Positions 6,142-11,250 of a DNA stretch of 11,250 nucleotides are shown here, in pieces. The DNA lies in NCBI GenBank assembly GCA_903879775.1, contig CAIRMY010000189.1, positions 1-11,250 of the forward strand, read 5' to 3'. The notes under the pieces are model-generated. The model was not told the origin of the DNA, did not search any database, and was given only the letters and a program-made list of their open reading frames with translations. Position numbers and translations under genes: made by a program. The stretch comes from an uncultured Bacteroidota bacterium (GTDB lineage: Bacteria; Bacteroidota; Bacteroidia; NS11-12g; UBA955). Position 1 is the first letter of the stretch; every line of letters begins with the position of its first letter.

Positions 6142-7149
6142 TTGTCTGACCAATCGTTACACACTCGAAAATTAGACCACATTCAGTTGGCTTTTAAATC
6201 TCAGCTTGCTGAACAAGATTCTCGTTTTTATTACGAACCCTTATTTTCACCTTCGCCCATCACTGGCTGTATTCCACCATTGCAATTGGCCGGTAAAGTT
6301 ATGCGCTTCCCTTTGTGGATTAGCAGCATGACCGGCGGTGCTGAATTGGCAGGGGAAATCAATAAAAACTTAGCAATTGCTTGCAGAGAATTTGGTTTGG
6401 GAATGGGCCTTGGCTCTTGCCGGCCTGTACTTGTTGATCCCGATAACGCAAAAGATTTTGCTGTTCGCAAATTCATTGGCAATCAACCGCTATACGCCAA
6501 CCTGGGAATTGCTCAAATTGAAGAATTGCTTCAAACAAATGATGAACAGAAAATTGCAGATTTGGTTGATCGTTTAGAAGCAGATGGACTCATTATACAC
6601 GTCAATCCATTGCAAGAATGGTTTCAACCGGAAGGTGATCACTATAAAAACGCCCCAATCGATACCATAAAAAGGGTTTTAGATAAATTCCATTTTCCAA
6701 TTATGGTGAAAGAAGTGGGTCAAGGTTTCGGACCTAAGTCGCTCAAAGAATTGATGAGACTTCCGTTAGAGGCAGTTGATTTTGGTGCTTTTGGAGGGAC
6801 AAATTTTAGCGTTTTGGAAAACTTACGTCGCTCTGATGTAAGAACTGAATCTTGGAAATGTGCAACCCACCTCGGGCATACCGCTGAGGAAATGACGGAT
6901 TGGGTTTGTGATTGGTTAAATGCCGACGAAGAGGTATTCAAATCGAAATCCATTATTGTTTCTGGTGGCATTAAAAACTTTTTGGATGGATATTATTTCT
7001 TGAAAAAAATCCCTCATAAAACAATGTATGCTCATGCTTCATTGTTCTTAAAATATGCTCTTTTAGGAGAACAAGAACTATTAGAATTTGTAGAAAGCCA
7101 AGTTCAAGGTCTTGAAATGGCACAAACCTATTTAACATTAAAAAAATGA
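6142..7149 (+). CDS. fni: Isopentenyl-diphosphate delta-isomerase, type 2 (FMN-dependent)
   Basis: This enzyme interconverts IPP and DMAPP, the last step of the mevalonate route, using reduced FMN and Mg2+ in a TIM barrel. The 335 residues carry the type 2 signatures in order. The N-terminal TRKLDHIQLAF (8-18) holds the diphosphate-binding Arg/Lys/His. SMTGG (62-66) is an FMN contact, and HVNPLQE (153-159) includes the Gln/Glu pair (Q158, E159) implicated in catalysis and Mg2+ binding. VKEVGQG (189-195), GGTNFS (218-223) and SGGIKN (274-279) form the FMN phosphate site. The start is a TTG: an in-frame TAA at 6127-6129 excludes anything longer, no ATG or GTG lies between, and the first in-frame ATG (residue 54) would remove the conserved RKxDHI segment. 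The gene opens the mevalonate operon, and its TGA overlaps the HMG-CoA reductase start (ATGATGA). Confidence 0.95.
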   Translation: MSDQSLHTRKLDHIQLAFKSQLAEQDSRFYYEPLFSPSPITGCIPPLQLAGKVMRFPLWISSMTGGAELAGEINKNLAIACREFGLGMGLGSCRPVLVDPDNAKDFAVRKFIGNQPLYANLGIAQIEELLQTNDEQKIADLVDRLEADGLIIHVNPLQEWFQPEGDHYKNAPIDTIKRVLDKFHFPIMVKEVGQGFGPKSLKELMRLPLEAVDFGAFGGTNFSVLENLRRSDVRTESWKCATHLGHTAEEMTDWVCDWLNADEEVFKSKSIIVSGGIKNFLDGYYFLKKIPHKTMYAHASLFLKYALLGEQELLEFVESQVQGLEMAQTYLTLKK

Positions 7150-8495
7150 TGAAAACCCAACCTGTAAAAGGATTTAGTAAATTAAGCAAGGAAGCGAAAA
7201 TTGAGTGGTTAATTCAAAACTTTACCAATCATCCAGATGAAACAATGCAAATGCTCACTGGTTATTGGCATGGACAACCCGAAGTTCAAAAGCTTCATGA
7301 TGAGTTTATTGAAAATACAATAAGTAATTTTTACATGCCATTTGGTGTGGCGCCAAACTTTCTAATCAACCAAAAAATGTATGCCATTCCTATGGCAATA
7401 GAAGAAAGTAGTGTAGTTGCCGCCGCTTCTAAATCTGCTAACTTTTGGCTAGATAGGGGTGGTTTTAAATCAGAAGTCATTGGCATGGTTAAAGTTGGGC
7501 ATGTCCACTTTTTATGGGAAGGAAATGAAATTGAGTGGATGTTTGATTTGTTTGAAAGTCATAAAAATTTGTTTTATGATCATACAAATGACATCACAAA
7601 AAATATGCGTCTCAGAGGAGGGGGCATTTTGGACTTAAATCTGATTGATAAAACTGAATTAGAACCGGGATATTTTCAAATTGAAGTCAAATTTGATACC
7701 CGAGATAGTATGGGTGCTAATTTTATCAATAGCTGTCTTGAAGAAATTGCAAAAACTTGGAGAAATTTGGTTGAAGAGAGTAAATCAAATATTCAGCCAG
7801 ATGTTATCATTGTGATGAGCATTCTCAGTAATTTCACACCAGAATGTTTGGTTAAAGCGGAGGTTTCTTGTAAAATTGACGACATAAATGAAGGATCGGG
7901 GATTGGAAATCTTGAGTTTGCTGAGAAATTCTGTAGGGCCATTAGAATTGCCACTATTGAACCATATCGAGCGGTTACGCACAATAAGGGGATCATGAAT
8001 GGAATTGATGCCGTGATTATGGCAACCGGTAACGATTTTCGTGCAACTGAAGCATGCGCCCATGCTTACGCTGCAAAAAATGGAAAATATACGAGTTTGT
8101 CGCACGCCGCTATTGAAGGTGATACCTTTAAATTTTGGATCAAATTGCCAATTTCTATTGGTACAGTTGGCGGAATTACCAACTTGCATCCAATGGTTAA
8201 GTTCGCACATGAACTTCTTGGTTATCCCAATGCTTCCGATTTAATGGAAATTGTTGCGGTGGCAGGATTGGCGCAAAATTTTAGCGCGGTGAGATCTTTA
8301 ATTACCTCGGGAATTCAAAAAGGACATATGAAAATGCATCTTTTAAATATCTTAAATCAATTGGAAGCTACAGATGCTGAAAAAGATGAAATTGTAAGCT
8401 ATTTTAAAGACAAAGTGGTGAGCTTTAGCTCAGCAGTTGAAGTTTTCTGTAAAATTCGCGGAATATCAGTAGGGTCTTTGTCGAAATCTAAATAA
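7146..8495 (+). CDS. mvaA: Hydroxymethylglutaryl-CoA reductase, class II
   Basis: This soluble reductase links HMG-CoA and mevalonate with four electrons from NAD(P)H. Within this operon it should run in the biosynthetic, mevalonate-forming direction, although class II enzymes are often labelled degradative after Pseudomonas mevalonii. The 449 residues have no membrane segment. Catalytic landmarks are AIEESSVVAAAS (84-95, with the Glu at 86 or 87), the substrate loop DTRDSMGANFIN (184-195) and HNKGIMNGID (279-288, catalytic K281). ATGNDFRATEACAHAYA (293-309, catalytic D297), GTVGG (339-343) and KGHMKMH (392-398, catalytic H394, on the mobile C-terminal flap) follow. All four catalytic residue classes (Glu, Lys, Asp, His) are present. 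Cofactor preference cannot be decided from what I can read. The ATG at 7146 overlaps the fni stop; a second ATG at 7149 is equally possible. The TAA overlaps the next ATG by one base. Confidence 0.95.
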   Translation: MMKTQPVKGFSKLSKEAKIEWLIQNFTNHPDETMQMLTGYWHGQPEVQKLHDEFIENTISNFYMPFGVAPNFLINQKMYAIPMAIEESSVVAAASKSANFWLDRGGFKSEVIGMVKVGHVHFLWEGNEIEWMFDLFESHKNLFYDHTNDITKNMRLRGGGILDLNLIDKTELEPGYFQIEVKFDTRDSMGANFINSCLEEIAKTWRNLVEESKSNIQPDVIIVMSILSNFTPECLVKAEVSCKIDDINEGSGIGNLEFAEKFCRAIRIATIEPYRAVTHNKGIMNGIDAVIMATGNDFRATEACAHAYAAKNGKYTSLSHAAIEGDTFKFWIKLPISIGTVGGITNLHPMVKFAHELLGYPNASDLMEIVAVAGLAQNFSAVRSLITSGIQKGHMKMHLLNILNQLEATDAEKDEIVSYFKDKVVSFSSAVEVFCKIRGISVGSLSKSK

Positions 8496-9430
8496 TGAAA
8501 TCCTTTTACGCTCCAGGAAAAGTTTTACTGACTGGTGAATACTTAGTGTTGAATGGATTTGATGCAATTGCTTTACCAACAATTATAGGGCAAACTTTAA
8601 ATACATGGGAATTTGACACCCCAGGGCAGCAAAAAGATTTTATGATTTTTGAAGCCAAAGATCAATTCGGAGAAGTTTGGCTCGCAACAAGATTTTCTTT
8701 GCCGAATTTTGAAATTTTAGATATCGATCAAAAAGAAAATGTTGAACTCGATAGACTTGCTGGAATTTTCAAAAAAGCAGACCCAGCATTTTGGAAATTG
8801 GGCAAATCCCTACGTTTAGAAACCAATTTGCAATTCAATAGGATGCATGGCTTAGGAAGTAGTAGCACTTTGGTGACATTGCTTTCAGATTTTATGAACC
8901 TCGATGCTTTATCGGTGCAATTTGATATCTTCGGCGGTAGCGGCTACGATGTAGCGATTGCTAAAAATAGAAAACCGTTGGTTTATTGGCTAACTGAAAC
9001 TGATTCGAATTGGGATTTTTGGAAATTAAACTCAGATTTAACTCAAAACTGGTCAATCGTGTTTTATGGACAAAAAATGGATTCAAGGGCAAGTTTGAAA
9101 AATGTGCAAGACGCTCTAAATGAAATTGCTGAAGATGAGTTTTATACAGCTCAAATAGACCATATTCTGAACCTTACTAAATCAGCAAAAGACGTTTTGA
9201 GTTTAGAAGGTAGCTTAGAAATGTATCAAAAAATATTGTCGCAATCTTTAGGATTGCCAACACCCTATGATGTTTTAGAAATTGAGCCAATAGCACAGGG
9301 TTTATGTAAATGGTTGGGCGCTTGGGGTGGAGATATGATTTTGGTCAATAATACAGTGCTAGAAACTTACCATTTGAAATTTGAAAAATTCGAAAAAATT
9401 GATTGGAACCAACTTGTAATCAATGAATAA
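8495..9430 (+). CDS. GHMP-superfamily kinase, probable phosphomevalonate kinase (GSGYD type)
   Basis: This is a small-molecule kinase of the GHMP fold, 311 aa. Motif 1 is YAPGKVLLTGEYLVL (5-19), the ATP-binding motif 2 is HGLGSSST (118-125) and motif 3 is LGAWGGD (274-280). GGSGYDVAIA (147-156) supplies the likely catalytic or metal-site Asp (D152) and corresponds to what has been called the GYDIA family, here with V in place of I. Such genes sit in Bacteroidetes mevalonate clusters between the HMG-CoA reductase and the decarboxylase. By elimination it should phosphorylate mevalonate 5-phosphate to the 5-diphosphate, because the genes on its right account for the mevalonate kinase and decarboxylase steps. 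Motif 1 (LLTGEYLVL) is close to that of known phosphomevalonate kinases, but the overall sequence is not a clear match to them that I can recognise. The family call is firm; the substrate is inference. It overlaps its neighbours by 1 nt (left) and 8 nt (right). Confidence 0.85.
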   Translation: MKSFYAPGKVLLTGEYLVLNGFDAIALPTIIGQTLNTWEFDTPGQQKDFMIFEAKDQFGEVWLATRFSLPNFEILDIDQKENVELDRLAGIFKKADPAFWKLGKSLRLETNLQFNRMHGLGSSSTLVTLLSDFMNLDALSVQFDIFGGSGYDVAIAKNRKPLVYWLTETDSNWDFWKLNSDLTQNWSIVFYGQKMDSRASLKNVQDALNEIAEDEFYTAQIDHILNLTKSAKDVLSLEGSLEMYQKILSQSLGLPTPYDVLEIEPIAQGLCKWLGAWGGDMILVNNTVLETYHLKFEKFEKIDWNQLVINE

Positions 9431-10460
9431 TATGCAAAAAGTTGTAAAATACCGTTGTCCAAGTAACATCGCCTTGGTAAAATATTGGGGAAAGAAAGAT
9501 GGCGGTGTTCAATTACCAGCCAATGCAAGCATCAGTTGGTCGTTGAGTGATTTATTTGCCGAAACAACAATGATTGCAACCCCTTCAAATCAAACGCAAT
9601 TGGTTTTTAAGTATGATGGCAATCCTAAACCATCGTTTGAACCTAAAATTCTTGATTTTTTGACTCGAATTGCTCCTTTTAGTGACTTTGTAAATCAACA
9701 TTCATTTGAAATAGATACCATCAACAACTTCCCACATGGCACAGGAATTGCAAGCTCTGCGGCAGGTTTTGGTGCTTTGGCTTTGTGTATTGCTGATTTG
9801 GAAGGACAGTTTGAAATTGGGTCAAATGAATTCTATCAACGCGCAAGTTTCTTTGCTCGCTTGGGTTCTGGAAGCGCGTGTAGAAGCGTATATGCAGCGC
9901 CTGCAGTTTGGGGCGAACACACTGACGTTCAAGATAGTTCCGATTTGTTTGCTGTTCCTTTTGAGGGACATATTCACGAGTCGCTTCAAAACTGGAAGGA
10001 TTGTGTATTGATCGTAGACGATGGCGAGAAAAAGGTGAGTAGCACGGCGGGACATTCATTGTTGAAAAATCATCCTTACGCAGAAGCGCGTTTCAAACAA
10101 GCTCAAAAAAACATCGGAAATATTTTGCAGTTTATGCAACAAGGAAATGTGTCCGATTTTATTGCTTTGGTAGAATCTGAAGCGCTGCAATTACATTCAA
10201 TGATGATGTCGTCTATTCCTTATTTCACCTTAATTAGACCAGGTACTTTGGCCATAATGGAAGAAATTTGGACATTCAGGGAAGAAACAAATTTACCTAT
10301 TGCCTTCACACTTGACGCAGGTGCTAACGTTCATTTGCTCTATTCAAGTGAAATAGAAGAGCAAGTCATAAACTTTATTCACACTAAGTTGTTAGTTAAC
10401 TGTAAAAAAGGTTTGTATCTTTGCAGTAGCACAGGAGGAAAGCCTCTAAAACTATCTTAA
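9423..10460 (+). CDS. mvaD: Diphosphomevalonate decarboxylase
   Basis: This cytoplasmic GHMP-fold enzyme carries out the ATP-dependent decarboxylation of mevalonate 5-diphosphate to IPP. The 345 residues show SNIALVKYWGKKDG (14-27, with K20 and the diphosphate-contacting Y21 and K23), the P-loop GIASSAAGFGALA (108-120), SGSACRSVY (149-157, with R154 equivalent to yeast R158) and KVSSTAGH (204-211). FTLDAGANVH (295-304) contains D298, equivalent to the catalytic Asp302 of yeast. Since the diphosphate-binding and catalytic residues are kept, I prefer the classical decarboxylase to the archaeal-type phosphomevalonate decarboxylase. The P-loop is preceded by FPHGTG, where eukaryotic enzymes have FPTAAG. 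Translation may start at ATG 9423, inside the end of the GHMP kinase gene, or at ATG 9432, just after its stop. The conserved part begins beyond both. Its TAA overlaps the next ATG. Confidence 0.94.
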   Translation: MNNMQKVVKYRCPSNIALVKYWGKKDGGVQLPANASISWSLSDLFAETTMIATPSNQTQLVFKYDGNPKPSFEPKILDFLTRIAPFSDFVNQHSFEIDTINNFPHGTGIASSAAGFGALALCIADLEGQFEIGSNEFYQRASFFARLGSGSACRSVYAAPAVWGEHTDVQDSSDLFAVPFEGHIHESLQNWKDCVLIVDDGEKKVSSTAGHSLLKNHPYAEARFKQAQKNIGNILQFMQQGNVSDFIALVESEALQLHSMMMSSIPYFTLIRPGTLAIMEEIWTFREETNLPIAFTLDAGANVHLLYSSEIEEQVINFIHTKLLVNCKKGLYLCSSTGGKPLKLS

Positions 10461-11250
10461 TGTTAAAAGAATCACTCTACTACGCCAAAATATTATTGTT
10501 TGGTGAATATGGAATTATCGAAGACTCAATGGGTTTGAGTATTCCTTATACTTTTTTCAAAGGGAAGTTTGAGTTTGCAACACAACCCACCGATGTTCAA
10601 TTGGCATCGAATCAAAGCATCGCAAAGTTTGTTTATCATTTGCAGGAAATGTCCCTCAAAAACGAACTTCCTTGCGAATTTAACTTTGGTAAATTAAACC
10701 AAGATATCCAAAATGGATTGTATTTCGATAGTTCTATACCTCAAGGATTTGGGGTCGGGAGCTCAGGCGCGCTTGTTGCGGCTTTGTACAATCAATATTC
10801 TACAGATCAAGTTGCCGCTGATGAAGTCATGAAAGGCGATAATTTGGCCAATTTAAAACTCATTCTTTCTAAATTAGAATCCTATTTTCATGGAAAAAGC
10901 TCTGGTTTAGACCCACTCATTTGCTACTTAAATTTGCCAATTTTAATCAAAGGCAAAGGCGATTTAGGGGCTGTTGGAATGCCATCAGAGAATGTTTCAA
11001 GTAAAGGTGCAATCTTTTTAATGGATTCTGGAAGTCCCGGGAAAACTCAAGGTATGGTGGCCATATTCTTGCAGAAATTAAAAGATGAAGGCTTTAGAAA
11101 TTTAGTTAGAACTCAATTGAAAAAATACAATGATGGTGCTGTTAAATCTTTCTTGAAAGGTGAAAACAAACCATTGTTCGAAAATGTAAAAGCAATTTCT
11201 TCTTTGTTTTTAGACAACTTTAAACCTATGATTCCTCAAAAATTTGAAGG
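10460..11250 (+). CDS. mvk: Mevalonate kinase, 3' truncated by the window edge
   Basis: This GHMP-fold kinase would convert mevalonate to mevalonate 5-phosphate. The frame stays open for 263 codons from ATG 10460 to the right edge, so the C-terminus and motif 3 are missing. Motif 1 is YYAKILLFGEYGII (7-20), with the Lys and Gly-Glu of the family but no APGK proline and glycine. Motif 2 is IPQGFGVGSSGALVAALY (93-110). KLESYFHGKSSGLDPLICYL (138-157) has E140 and D151, eleven residues apart as are the Mg2+-binding Glu193 and catalytic Asp204 of human mevalonate kinase; this is the best evidence for the substrate. The ATG overlaps the decarboxylase stop by one base. It is divergent from eukaryotic and archaeal enzymes, for example GEYGII in place of GEHAVV. 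The call is strengthened by the operon, which needs this activity. Confidence 0.85.
   Translation, partial: MLKESLYYAKILLFGEYGIIEDSMGLSIPYTFFKGKFEFATQPTDVQLASNQSIAKFVYHLQEMSLKNELPCEFNFGKLNQDIQNGLYFDSSIPQGFGVGSSGALVAALYNQYSTDQVAADEVMKGDNLANLKLILSKLESYFHGKSSGLDPLICYLNLPILIKGKGDLGAVGMPSENVSSKGAIFLMDSGSPGKTQGMVAIFLQKLKDEGFRNLVRTQLKKYNDGAVKSFLKGENKPLFENVKAISSLFLDNFKPMIPQKFE

Noticed and set aside
7785..8210. Minus-strand ORF of 141 codons inside the HMG-CoA reductase gene
   Set aside because: It lies opposite the conserved catalytic region of the reductase and its translation shows no domain, so it is a shadow.
9721..10059. Minus-strand ORF of 112 codons inside the decarboxylase gene
   Set aside because: It mirrors the conserved P-loop and SGSACRS region of mvaD and is composition-driven.
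9423..10460. mvaD as an archaeal-type phosphomevalonate decarboxylase
   Set aside because: The KYWGK segment, SGSACR arginine and FTLDAG aspartate typical of the diphosphate enzyme are all present.

Overview
The window looks like a chromosomal segment of an AT-rich member of the Bacteroidetes, most likely of the Flavobacteriia or a relative. The evidence is low GC, no clear Shine-Dalgarno sequences, TAnnTTTG-type promoter boxes, a very large periplasmic TPR protein, and a bacterial mevalonate-pathway cluster of the type known from this phylum. I cannot name a genus.

Layout. The left end (2-766) is the C-terminal part of a glycosyltransferase. A short gap holds a hairpin and a promoter-like box. 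It is followed by a 995-residue exported TPR protein (879-3866) with a strong intrinsic terminator. Positions 3867-4232 contain no gene. They hold that terminator, an unusual field of about 20 copies of the pentamer TAAAC/GTTTA arranged in orientation-alternating blocks, a duplicated element of about 38 bp, a 21-bp tandem repeat and a second, bidirectional terminator. On the minus strand (4233-5138) lies a single-pass membrane, coiled-coil protein of unknown function. It is divergent from a two-gene unit of rfbC (dTDP-4-dehydrorhamnose 3,5-epimerase) and a MazG-like nucleotide pyrophosphohydrolase.

From 6142 to the right edge runs a tightly packed mevalonate operon: type 2 IPP isomerase (fni), class II HMG-CoA reductase, a GHMP kinase with a GSGYD motif, diphosphomevalonate decarboxylase, and mevalonate kinase (cut by the window end). 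Each junction is a stop/start overlap of 1 to 8 nt, which suggests translational coupling. Together these enzymes would convert HMG-CoA to mevalonate, mevalonate 5-phosphate, mevalonate 5-diphosphate, IPP and DMAPP. The only step without an obvious classical enzyme is phosphomevalonate kinase, and the divergent GHMP kinase between the reductase and the decarboxylase is the natural candidate. HMG-CoA synthase is not in the window.

Most of the window is orderly core metabolism and envelope biology. The points most worth a second look are the candidate phosphomevalonate kinase, the repeat field at 3940-4185, the TTG start of fni with a promoter box almost touching it, and the uncharacterised coiled-coil envelope protein. 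I see no CRISPR array, tRNA, rRNA, insertion sequence or phage gene.
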